Positions 1-5,193 are shown, counted from the first letter of the stretch. The stretch: 7,528 bases of DNA from Clostridia bacterium (GCA_017471125.1 JAFUWR010000339.1:1-7528); one strand, 5' to 3'. A program made the numbers and translations. The notes: generated by a model from the sequence alone, not told the origin.

Positions 1-1
1 A

Positions 2-21
2 GTGGAGATGCCTCTCTCCAC
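2..21. other. Short hairpin at the left edge
   Basis: A perfect 7-bp stem (2-8 with 15-21) encloses a 6-nt loop. Only GGTTTGACA follows, not a real T-run, so this may be the tail of a weak terminator of a gene outside the window. Nothing else can be read in bases 1-56. Confidence 0.35.
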
Positions 22-56
22 GGTTTGACAGGAATGGATTAACTTGTCACAATGTA

Positions 57-177
57 ACTCCCTCAGTCTGGCCTGACGGCCAGCCACCACCCTCAAAGAG
101 GGAGCCTGTCAGGCATGGTCGTACTCAAAAGGCTCCCTCCTTGAGGGAGCTGTCACGCGAAGCGTGACTGAGGGAGT
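57..177. repeat. 121-bp multi-hairpin palindromic repeat (MITE-like), copy A
   Basis: The element is bounded by perfect 12-bp terminal inverted repeats (57-68 and 166-177, ACTCCCTCAGTC and its complement). Inside are four local hairpins: 68-73/78-83, 90-94/98-102, 132-139/143-150 and 152-158/162-168. An alternative fold pairs 98-106 with 131-139 over 9 bp. The last hairpin carries GCGAAGC (157-163). No open reading frame of its own is credible. The design matches the element at 5077-5193 although the sequences differ, so both look like non-autonomous palindromic repeats. I recall similar CTCCCTCAGTC-type repeats in gut Clostridia, but cannot search for copies here. Confidence 0.75.
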
Positions 178-224
178 GTCACCCCGACCAAAAACCTTTG
201 CCCCGAATCGCAACATTATCACAC

Positions 225-253
225 TTGACAACTTCCCCCATTCGTGCGATAAT
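225..253 (+). promoter_or_regulatory. Housekeeping promoter of tRNA-Arg
   Basis: TTGACA (225-230) is separated by exactly 17 bases from GATAAT (248-253). This is a near-perfect vegetative sigma-A promoter. Transcription would begin near 260, leaving about 15 nt of 5' leader before the tRNA at 276. Confidence 0.88.
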
Positions 254-275
254 AGACGATGTGAAAAACGCATAG

Positions 276-349
276 GCACCCATAGCTCAGCAGGATAGAG
301 CGACCGCCTCCTAAGCGGTAGGTCAGGGGTTCGAATCCCTTTGGGTGCG
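276..349 (+). tRNA. tRNA-Arg (anticodon CCT)
   Basis: The 74-nt sequence folds as a complete cloverleaf. The acceptor stem pairs GCACCCA (276-282) with TGGGTGC (342-348), followed by discriminator G349. The D-arm is GCTC/GAGC (285-288, 298-301). The anticodon stem ACCGC/GCGGT (303-307, 315-319) holds loop CTCCTAA with anticodon CCT at 310-312, which reads the rare Arg codon AGG. The T-arm has the TTCGAAT loop (330-336). CCA is not encoded and must be added enzymatically. The 3' end overlaps a strong hairpin (347-391), and its last 14 bases plus flank recur at 490-503. Confidence 0.96.
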
Positions 350-391
350 TTAAGGAACAGCCATCCCAACGGGGTGGCTGTTCCTTAACGC
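347..391 (+). other. Strong hairpin overlapping the tRNA 3' end
   Basis: Bases 347-363 and 375-391 are a perfect 17-bp inverted repeat. Pairing continues inward through a G-T wobble and three G-C pairs (364-367 with 371-374) to an AAC triloop, making about 21 pairs. The left arm begins with the last three bases of the tRNA (GCG). There is no T-run after the stem, so it is not a classical intrinsic terminator; it may protect or define the pre-tRNA 3' end or aid termination together with the later hairpins. Confidence 0.7.
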
Positions 392-410
392 ATACATACG
401 GGATAAGCGG

Positions 411-440
411 ACCCCATCGCGAGCCTGTGAGCGATGGGGT
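411..440. other. Hairpin in tRNA downstream region
   Basis: A perfect 10-bp stem (411-420 with 431-440, ACCCCATCGC and its complement) encloses a 10-nt loop. It is the second of four consecutive hairpins between the tRNA and 555. No coding potential is seen. Confidence 0.6.
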
Positions 441-450
441 TCGGCCTGCC

Positions 451-485
451 GCGAAAGCGCCGACCGGATCGGGAGGCGCTTTCGC
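451..485. other. Hairpin in tRNA downstream region
   Basis: A perfect 11-bp stem (451-461 with 475-485, GCGAAAGCGCC and its complement) encloses a 13-nt loop. It ends just before the duplicated tRNA tail at 490. Confidence 0.6.
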
Positions 486-489
486 CATA

Positions 490-503
490 CCTTTGGGTGC
501 GTT
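490..503 (+). repeat. Duplicate of the tRNA-Arg 3' end
   Basis: CCTTTGGGTGCGTT at 338-351 (T-stem end, acceptor strand, discriminator and two flanking bases) is repeated identically at 490-503. An inverted 11-base copy, CGCACCCAAAG, lies at 545-555. A TTCG tetranucleotide precedes both direct copies at similar distance, so the second could be a decayed tRNA 3' half. A direct repeat of a tRNA tail is also what a decayed integration site (attL/attR) looks like, but no integrase is present in the 138 bases between the copies. Confidence 0.7.
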
Positions 504-555
504 GAAAAAAATCCTCATTCTTGATGAATGGGGATTTTTTTCATCGCACCCAAAG
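491..555. terminator. Long bidirectional intrinsic terminator with tRNA-tail base
   Basis: Bases 491-520 pair with 526-555 around a 5-nt loop (TTGAT), with one mismatch (502/544) and one G-T wobble (515/531). The central part has a 7-A run (505-511) and a 7-T run (535-541), the form of a terminator that works on both strands. It insulates the tRNA unit from the sporulation operon. The stem base (491-501) is the duplicated tRNA-Arg tail. Confidence 0.82.
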
Positions 556-579
556 CAACTGCCGTCTGATGCCTCCCAC

Positions 580-609
580 GCATAGATTTTCCCGCCCTTG
601 CGCACACTA
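580..609 (+). promoter_or_regulatory. Probable sigma-G (forespore) promoter of the spoVA operon
   Basis: GCATA (580-584) fits the sigma-G -35 consensus GHATR. After an 18-base spacer, CACACTA (603-609) matches six of seven positions of the sigma-G -10 consensus CATNHTA. Transcription would start near 616, just upstream of the AAGGAGG at 620. spoVA is known to be sigma-G controlled in Bacillus subtilis, so location and function agree. Sigma-F has overlapping specificity and cannot be excluded. Confidence 0.72.
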
Positions 610-619
610 CCTCCAAAGC

Positions 620-626
620 AAGGAGG
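620..626 (+). promoter_or_regulatory. Ribosome binding site AAGGAGG of the operon leader ORF
   Basis: A full Shine-Dalgarno sequence precedes three possible starts. ATG 628 lies 1 nt away and is too close; it would only extend the spoVAC frame through low-complexity residues. GTG 635 (8-nt spacing) and ATG 638 (11-nt spacing) are in one frame and open the small ORF. The SD therefore supports translation of that ORF rather than of an extended SpoVAC. Confidence 0.7.
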
Positions 627-637
627 GATGCTGCGTG

Positions 638-757
638 ATGGAGAGGCACGAATTGCCCGCGGTGGCGGCGGAGGCGGACATCGCCGTGCGGGTGAAGGAG
701 ATACGGGCGCAGGAGCACGCGCCGGTCGAGGCGTTCATGAGGGAGGCGCGGGCATGA
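638..757 (+). CDS. Small hypothetical protein heading the spoVA operon
   Basis: I do not recognise this 39-aa protein. It begins MERHELPAVAAEADIAVRVK and is rich in Ala, Glu and Arg. Most of it could form one amphipathic helix, with a Pro near each end, and it has no signal peptide or membrane segment. Support for it being real comes from the strong AAGGAGG at 620-626, its position directly after a sigma-G-like promoter, and its stop overlapping the spoVAC start (ATGA at 754-757), the same coupling used at the next junction. An in-frame GTG at 635 is an alternative start with better SD spacing. It may be a small forespore protein, or a leader peptide that couples translation into spoVAC. Confidence 0.6.
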   Translation: MERHELPAVAAEADIAVRVKEIRAQEHAPVEAFMREARA

Positions 758-1212
758 GCCGCCAGCCCTACACCGCGGCGCGCTACCGCCGGGCGGTGGC
801 CGACGCCACGCCGTCCAGCCGCATGCTCATGGGCTACGTCCGGGCCTTCTGGGTAGGCGGCGCGATCTGCTGCCTGGGGCAGGCCATCGGCCTGTGGGCG
901 GAGACGCTGGACCTGGGCGAGATCACCAACCCCATGTTCACCACGTCAGTGCTCATCTTCATCGGCACCACGCTGACGGGCCTGGGCGTGTACGACCGCA
1001 TCGGCAAGTACGCCGGGGCCGGGTCCGCCATCCCGGTGACGGGCTTCGCCAACTCCGTGGCAGCGCCGGCCATCGAGTTCCAGCGGGAGGGCGCGGTCAC
1101 CGGCGTCGGCGCGCGGCTGTTCACGCTGGCCGGGCCGGTGCTGGCCTACGGCATCGCGTCGTCGGTGGCCGTGGGCATCGTGTACTGGCTGCTGAGGGGG
1201 TGGCTGATATGA
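754..1212 (+). CDS. spoVAC: Stage V sporulation protein AC (SpoVAC)
   Basis: This 152-aa inner-membrane protein is part of the SpoVA channel, which takes up dipicolinic acid (DPA) into the forespore and releases it during germination; in Bacillus, SpoVAC behaves as a mechanosensitive channel. After a polar N-terminus (1-26) come hydrophobic segments at about 28-48 (with AFWVGGAICCLGQAI), 62-80, 90-108 and 122-150. Diagnostic motifs are GVYDRIGKYAGAG (78-90) and PVTGFANS (94-101). Length matches the B. subtilis protein (about 150 aa). ATG 754 is chosen because GGAGG at 742-746 is 7 nt upstream and the start overlaps the preceding stop. It is paralogous to SpoVAE two genes downstream. The stop overlaps the spoVAD start by ATGA. 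Confidence 0.95.
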   Translation: MSRQPYTAARYRRAVADATPSSRMLMGYVRAFWVGGAICCLGQAIGLWAETLDLGEITNPMFTTSVLIFIGTTLTGLGVYDRIGKYAGAGSAIPVTGFANSVAAPAIEFQREGAVTGVGARLFTLAGPVLAYGIASSVAVGIVYWLLRGWLI

Positions 1213-2216
1213 GCCGGATCGGACGGCAGACCTTCGTCTACGACCGCCCGCCCGTCGTGGCTGCCCACCGTTGCGTGGCCGGTCAGAAGGAGGGCGCGGG
1301 CCCGCTGCGGGACTGGTTCGACGCCATATTGGAGGACGACCTGCTGGGCCAAAAGAGCTGGGAGCTGGCGGAGAGCGAGATGGTGCGCCGCTGCGCCCGG
1401 GACGCGCTGGACGCCGCGGGGCTGTCGGCGGGCGCGGTGCAGGCGCTGCTGGGCGGCGACCTGAACAACCAGATCATCGCCACGTCCTTCGCGGCAAAGA
1501 AGCTGTCCGCGCCGTTCATCGGGCTGTACGGGGCCTGCTCCACCTTCGTGGAGGCGCTGGTGTTGGGCGCGGCGCTCATCGACGCGGGGGCGCTGCAAAA
1601 CGCGCTGTGCTGCGCGTCCAGCCACTTCTGCACCGCCGAGCGCCAGTTCCGCTTCCCGCTGGAGCTGGGCACCCAGCGCCCGCCCCAGGCGAGCTGGACC
1701 GCCACGGCCTGCGGCTGCGCGCTGCTCAAGGGTGTCGGCGAGGGCATACGGGTCACCGCGGGCACGCTGGGCAAGGTCGTCGACCTCGATATCTCCGACG
1801 CCAACCACATGGGCGCGGCCATGGCCCCGGCGGTGTTCGACACGCTGACGGCGCACCTGACTGACACCCGGCAGACCGCCGACGACTTCGACCTGATCGT
1901 CACCGGCGACCTGGGGTGGATCGGCCGCGACCTGCTTTTACAATTATGCCGCGAGGCGGACGTTGATATGCCCGAGGACAAGCTGGTCGATTGCGGCGCG
2001 AGCCTTTATTACAAGGAGCAGGACGCCCACGCCGGGGGCAGCGGCTGCGGCTGTGTGGCGTCGGTGTCCTGCGGGTGGATCATGAAGCGCATCGAGGCGG
2101 GCGAGCTTCGGCGGGTGCTGCTGTCCGGGTCCGGGGCGATGCTCTCCCCCACCTCCAGCCAGCAGGGACAGAGCATCCCCGGCATCGCCTACGCCGTGTG
2201 TCTGGAGGGGGAATGA
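1209..2216 (+). CDS. spoVAD: Stage V sporulation protein AD (SpoVAD)
   Basis: This 335-aa soluble protein of the SpoVA complex has a thiolase/ketoacyl-synthase-like fold and binds DPA; the B. subtilis protein is of nearly the same length. The sequence shows the family's N-terminal signature (IGRQTFVYDRPP), the LLGGDLNNQ stretch (D84), the nucleophile-elbow-like GLYGACST with Cys110, the NHMGAAMAPA stretch with His200, a Gly/Cys-rich region (GGSGCGC), and a C-terminal LLSGSGAMLSPTS strand-turn typical of thiolase-like folds. In the family the fold is used for ligand binding rather than known catalysis. ATG 1209 overlaps the spoVAC stop and is preceded by GAGGGGG (1194-1200). The gene is very GC-rich, like its neighbours. 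Lack of a signal or membrane segment fits peripheral association through SpoVAC/SpoVAE. Confidence 0.96.
   Translation: MSRIGRQTFVYDRPPVVAAHRCVAGQKEGAGPLRDWFDAILEDDLLGQKSWELAESEMVRRCARDALDAAGLSAGAVQALLGGDLNNQIIATSFAAKKLSAPFIGLYGACSTFVEALVLGAALIDAGALQNALCCASSHFCTAERQFRFPLELGTQRPPQASWTATACGCALLKGVGEGIRVTAGTLGKVVDLDISDANHMGAAMAPAVFDTLTAHLTDTRQTADDFDLIVTGDLGWIGRDLLLQLCREADVDMPEDKLVDCGASLYYKEQDAHAGGSGCGCVASVSCGWIMKRIEAGELRRVLLSGSGAMLSPTSSQQGQSIPGIAYAVCLEGE
2204..2208 (+). promoter_or_regulatory. Ribosome binding site deciding the spoVAE start
   Basis: GGAGG at 2204-2208 is 4 nt from ATG 2213 and 10 nt from ATG 2219. Spacing favours 2219. The ATGA overlap with the spoVAD stop, seen at the other two junctions, favours 2213. 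The difference is only two residues (Met-Asn). Confidence 0.5.
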
Positions 2217-2218
2217 AC

Positions 2219-2584
2219 ATGGAGCTGCTGCCATTCGTCAAGGCATTCGTCGTGGGCGGGCTCATCTGCTGCGTAGGCCAGGCGCTCATCATGAACACCA
2301 AGCTGACCAACGCCCGCATCCTCGTGCTCTTCGTGGTGTCGGGCGTGTTCCTGACGGCCGTCGGCGTGTACAAGCCGCTGGTGGACTTCGCCGGGGCCGG
2401 GGCCACCGTGCCGCTGACGGGCTTCGGCTACTCGCTGGCCATGGGCGCCATCGAGGGCGTGAACCGCTACGGCATCATCGGCGCGTTCGTGGGCGGCGTC
2501 ACCCGGGCCGCCGCGGGCATCACCGCCGCAGTGGTGTTCGGGCTCATCAACGCGCTGTTGTTCAAGCCGCACATGAAGCCATAA
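2219..2584 (+). CDS. spoVAE: Stage V sporulation protein AE (SpoVAE / SpoVAEb)
   Basis: This 121-aa integral membrane protein (123 aa if ATG 2213 is used) is the last subunit of the SpoVAC-AD-AE core found in Clostridia, acting with them in DPA movement across the inner forespore membrane. Hydrophobic segments lie at about 9-26 (AFVVGGLICCVGQAL), 34-50, 62-80 and 86-115. It shares with SpoVAC the blocks VGG-ICC-GQA, GVY, FAGAG/YAGAG and P-TGF, so the two genes are paralogues on either side of spoVAD. The small size and single domain match SpoVAEb rather than a fused form. No clear intrinsic terminator follows in 2585-2660. Confidence 0.93.
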   Translation: MELLPFVKAFVVGGLICCVGQALIMNTKLTNARILVLFVVSGVFLTAVGVYKPLVDFAGAGATVPLTGFGYSLAMGAIEGVNRYGIIGAFVGGVTRAAAGITAAVVFGLINALLFKPHMKP

Positions 2585-2660
2585 ACGTCACGCAGAGGTT
2601 AAAACTGTGTTGAATCGCGGGGCAGGCCGAGCGCGGGCCGGGGAAAAGCGGGCATATCAG

Positions 2661-2690
2661 TGGACGATTTAACCTTGACTGTGCTATAAT
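2661..2690 (+). promoter_or_regulatory. Extended -10 promoter of the regulator/synthetase operon
   Basis: TATAAT (2685-2690) is preceded by TGC (2682-2684), giving an extended -10 element. A partial -35 (TGGACG, 2661-2666) lies 18 bases upstream. The better-looking TTGACT at 2675-2680 is only 4 bases from the -10 and cannot serve as its -35. Transcription should begin near 2697. Confidence 0.75.
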
Positions 2691-2696
2691 AAAGCG

Positions 2697-2705
2697 TTGA
2701 ATCAA
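2697..2705. promoter_or_regulatory. Candidate operator palindrome TTGAATCAA
   Basis: A 9-bp palindrome (TTGA-A-TCAA) sits at the expected transcription start, between the -10 box and the ribosome binding site AAAGGAGGT (2707-2715). A second CTTGA half-site lies at 2674-2678, inside the promoter. This placement would allow autorepression by the XRE-cupin protein encoded next. The motif is short and the link is inference. Confidence 0.3.
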
Positions 2706-2722
2706 GAAAGGAGGTACGGGAT

Positions 2723-3271
2723 ATGAACGACTACAATGAGATCGGCGCGCGGCTTCGCGAGCTGCGGGAGGTCAGCGACTACACCATCGAGGACCTGGCG
2801 GCCGAGCTGAACCTGAGCCCGGAGGTGTATGCCTCCTATGAGCGAAACGGCAAGGACGTGCCCATCAGCGTGATCTACGAGATCGCCAACAAATTCAAGG
2901 TGGACTTTACCGAGATCGTCACCGGCCAGAGCGCCAAGCTGGAGACCTGGCACATGATCCGCAAGGGCGGCGGCAAGGTCATCAACCGAAACCCCGAATA
3001 CCACTTCGAGGACCTGGCCTTCCGCTACGCGAACAAGGTCATGCAGCCCCTGCTGGTGACCCTCGAGCCCACGGACGCGGTGGCGAAGCTCATCACCCAC
3101 CAGGGCCAGGAGTTCAACCTGGTGCTGGAGGGCACGGTGATCGTCACGCTGGGCGACAGGGAATTCGTGATGAACGAGGGGGATTCCATCTACTTCAACC
3201 CCACCATCCCCCACGGCCAGCGCTGCGGCGGCGACGTCCGGGCGCGGTTTTTGACGGTGATCGCCGAGTGA
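2723..3271 (+). CDS. XRE-family transcriptional regulator with cupin sensor domain
   Basis: The 182-aa protein has an N-terminal lambda-repressor-type helix-turn-helix (about residues 6-65, recognition region LNLSPEVYASYERNG) and a C-terminal cupin_2 barrel (about 105-180). The cupin carries HQGQEF with His126 and Glu130, LVLEG, a GDSIYFNP turn and PHG with His164, so metal-coordinating residues are largely retained. Regulators of this layout bind DNA through the first domain and a small ligand through the barrel. The start is fixed by AAAGGAGGT at 2707-2715. It is followed after 16 nt by an acyl-CoA synthetase gene, and I recall this pair as common in Clostridia, suggesting the regulator responds to a substrate or product of that enzyme. 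Ligand and direction of control are not visible in the sequence. Confidence 0.92.
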   Translation: MNDYNEIGARLRELREVSDYTIEDLAAELNLSPEVYASYERNGKDVPISVIYEIANKFKVDFTEIVTGQSAKLETWHMIRKGGGKVINRNPEYHFEDLAFRYANKVMQPLLVTLEPTDAVAKLITHQGQEFNLVLEGTVIVTLGDREFVMNEGDSIYFNPTIPHGQRCGGDVRARFLTVIAE

Positions 3272-3287
3272 CACGGAGGATATAGCA

Positions 3288-4979
3288 GTGAACTACTTAT
3301 TGAACAAATACCTGCCGCAGATCGAGTTCGACAGCTATGAGGAATTCAGGGAAAAATTCACCATCAACGTGCCCGGGGACTTCAACTTCGGCTTCGACGT
3401 GGTGGACGCCTGGGCAGACGCGGAGCCGGAGAAGCGGGCGCTCATGTGGGTCAACGAGCAGGGTGAGGAGCATCTGTTCACCTTCACCGACATCAAGAAG
3501 CTGTCCAACCGGGTGGCGAATTTCTTCCGCTCCCTGGGCTTGAAGAAGGGCGACGTGGTGATGATGATCCTGCGCCGCCGGTGGGAGTACTGGATCTGCG
3601 CCACGGCGCTGCACAAGCTGGGCGTGATATTGATCCCCGCGACCCTGCAGCTCACGAAAAAGGACATCGTCTATCGCGGCAACGCGGCGGACGTGAAGGC
3701 CGTGGTGTGCGTGGACGACGCATTCGTCGTCGCGCAGATGGAAGCGTCCCAGCCGGAGATACCTTCGCTCAAGCACAAGATATTGGTCGGCGCGGAGCGC
3801 GACGGCTGGCTCGACCTACATAGGGAGATGGAGAAGTTCCCGGAGACCCTCGAGCGGCCGACCGGCGATCAGGCCACGCGCTGGGACGACGTGATGCTGG
3901 TGTACTTCACCAGCGGCACCACCGGCATGCCCAAGCTGGTGCAGCACAACTTCGCCTACCCGCTGGGCCACATCGTCACCGCCAAGTACTGGCAGCACGT
4001 GGAGGAGAACAAGCTGCACATGTCCGTGTCGGACTCCGGCTGGGCCAAGTTCGGCTGGGGCAAGATCTACGGCCAGTGGCTGTGCGGCGCGACCATCTTC
4101 TGCTACGACATGGTGGGCAAGTTCAACCCCGCGAACCTGCTTTCCAAGGTGGAAAAGTACCAGGTGACCACCTTCTGCGTGCCGCCGACCATGTACCGCT
4201 TCATGCTCCAGGAGGACCTGTCGAAGTACGACCTGTCCTGCCTGCACCACTGCGCCACCGCCGGCGAGCCGCTGAACCCGGAGGTCGTGAAGAAGTGGAA
4301 GCAGCTCACGGGCCACCAGATCTACGAGGGCTTCGGCCAGTCCGAGGGGCCGGTGCTGATGGCGAACTTCGGCAGCGAGTGGTTCGAGCCCCTGGAGGGC
4401 TCCTGCGGCAAGCCGAACCCGCTCTACGACATCCAGCTTTTGGACAACGACGACAACGTCTGCGAGGACGGCGAGGAAGGCAGCCTCACCATCATGGACG
4501 TGAAAAACCACCCGCCGGTCGGCCTGTTCACCGGCTACTACAAAAACCCCGAGCAGACCAAGGAGAAGCTTCACGGCATCGGCTACAACACCGGCGACGT
4601 GCTGTGGCGCGACTCCGAGGGCTACTACCGCTTCGTGGGCCGCAACGACGATGTCATCAAGTGCTCCGGCTACCGCATCGGGCCGTTCGAGGTGGAGTCC
4701 GCGCTGATCGCCCACGACGCCGTGGTGGAGTGCGCCATCACCGGCGCGCCCGACCCCATCCGCGGCCAGATCGTCAAGGCCACCGTGGTGCTGGCCAAGG
4801 GCTGGGAGCCCTCCGACGCGCTCACCAAGGAGCTGCAAAACCACGTCAAGAAGCTCACCGCGCCCTATAAGTACCCCCGCGTCATCGAATACGTGGATGA
4901 GCTGCCCAAGACCGTGGGCGGCAAGATCAAGCGGGCTGAGATCCGCAAGGCGGATGAGGACCAGTACGGGGCGCAGTGA
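3288..4979 (+). CDS. AMP-forming acyl-CoA synthetase (ANL superfamily)
   Basis: This 563-aa cytoplasmic enzyme should activate a carboxylic acid with ATP to an acyl-AMP and then transfer it to CoA. All core ANL motifs are present: the phosphate-binding loop YFTSGTTGMPK (206-216), YEGFGQSE (346-353), YNTGD with Asp437, GRNDDVIKCSGYRIGPFEVE beginning at 451 with the hinge at about Asp454, and the C-terminal catalytic Lys546 in PKTVGGKIKR. Length and the C-terminal motif fit the acetyl-CoA/medium-chain acyl-CoA synthetase group; substrate (short, medium or aromatic acid) cannot be told from sequence alone. The start codon is GTG at 3288, with GGAGGA at 3275-3280. It lies 16 nt after the XRE-cupin gene, so the two are cotranscribed. 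Confidence 0.93.
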   Translation: MNYLLNKYLPQIEFDSYEEFREKFTINVPGDFNFGFDVVDAWADAEPEKRALMWVNEQGEEHLFTFTDIKKLSNRVANFFRSLGLKKGDVVMMILRRRWEYWICATALHKLGVILIPATLQLTKKDIVYRGNAADVKAVVCVDDAFVVAQMEASQPEIPSLKHKILVGAERDGWLDLHREMEKFPETLERPTGDQATRWDDVMLVYFTSGTTGMPKLVQHNFAYPLGHIVTAKYWQHVEENKLHMSVSDSGWAKFGWGKIYGQWLCGATIFCYDMVGKFNPANLLSKVEKYQVTTFCVPPTMYRFMLQEDLSKYDLSCLHHCATAGEPLNPEVVKKWKQLTGHQIYEGFGQSEGPVLMANFGSEWFEPLEGSCGKPNPLYDIQLLDNDDNVCEDGEEGSLTIMDVKNHPPVGLFTGYYKNPEQTKEKLHGIGYNTGDVLWRDSEGYYRFVGRNDDVIKCSGYRIGPFEVESALIAHDAVVECAITGAPDPIRGQIVKATVVLAKGWEPSDALTKELQNHVKKLTAPYKYPRVIEYVDELPKTVGGKIKRAEIRKADEDQYGAQ

Positions 4980-5012
4980 TTAGGGATCAGGGATTAGGGA
5001 TTAGGGATTAGG
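4980..5012 (+). repeat. TTAGGGA tandem heptamer with G-quadruplex potential
   Basis: Directly after the synthetase stop codon are four heptamers TTAGGGA (the second reads TCAGGGA) and a partial fifth. The four GGG tracts (4983-4985, 4990-4992, 4997-4999, 5004-5006) are separated by 4-nt loops, which satisfies the standard G-quadruplex pattern on the + strand and in the mRNA. It lies immediately upstream of the terminator hairpin. Confidence 0.85.
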
Positions 5013-5013
5013 A

Positions 5014-5048
5014 GAACGGACGTCATTTGCGGCGTCCGTTCGTTTATT
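5014..5048 (+). terminator. Terminator of the regulator/synthetase operon
   Basis: A 9-bp stem GAACGGACG/CGTCCGTTC (5014-5022 with 5033-5041) with a 10-nt loop is followed by GTTTATT. This is an acceptable rho-independent terminator 35 nt after the stop codon. Confidence 0.75.
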
Positions 5049-5076
5049 CCTGCCTGTCGGCGTTTGTTGGGGAACC

Positions 5077-5193
5077 ACCTCATCCGCCTGCTTCGCAGGC
5101 ACCTTCCCCTAAAAGGGGAAGGCATGGAGAACGCGCCCAAAAGCCTTCCCCTTTGGGGAAGGTGGATTGCGCGAAGCGCAAGACGGATGAGGT
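5077..5193. repeat. 117-bp multi-hairpin palindromic repeat (MITE-like), copy B
   Basis: Perfect 10-bp terminal inverted repeats (ACCTCATCCG at 5077-5086 and its complement at 5184-5193) bound four hairpins: 5086-5091/5095-5100, 5102-5109/5115-5122, 5144-5151/5155-5162 and 5167-5172/5176-5181. An alternative fold pairs 5115-5123 with 5143-5151. The last hairpin contains GCGAAGC (5171-5177). It has the same plan as the element at 57-177 with different sequence. It sits between a terminator and a promoter, followed by a T7 run (5201-5207), and has no credible ORF. CCTCATCCG-type repeats are familiar to me from gut Clostridia, but copy number needs a genome search. Confidence 0.78.

Noticed and set aside
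338..503. Functional integrated element between tRNA-tail repeats
   Set aside because: Only 138 bases separate the copies and they hold hairpins, with no integrase or other gene; at most this is a remnant.
109..605. Minus-strand ORFs across the tRNA region containing NAPKGIRTPDLPLRRRSLYP and a similar PKGFEPLTYRLGGG string
   Set aside because: These are the well-known artefact of translating the antisense strand of a tRNA gene; the strings map onto the cloverleaf and its duplicated tail.
598..753. N-terminal extension of SpoVAC upstream of ATG 754
   Set aside because: The extension reads as low-complexity Gly/Arg/Ala, the family does not have it, ATG 628 is only 1 nt from the SD, and the overlapping 39-aa frame has the better start.
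894..1208. Extension of the spoVAD frame upstream of ATG 1209
   Set aside because: It overlaps spoVAC entirely and reads as His/Arg/Gly-rich shadow sequence; SpoVAD of normal length begins at 1209 with its own SD.
2617..2660. Intrinsic terminator after spoVAE
   Set aside because: The region is GC-rich with only short imperfect pairings and no T-run.
2675..2680. TTGACT as the -35 box of the XRE-cupin promoter
   Set aside because: It is only 4 bases from TATAAT, and no -10 box lies 16-18 bases downstream of it.
4980..5012. CRISPR-like array
   Set aside because: The heptamers are contiguous with no spacers.
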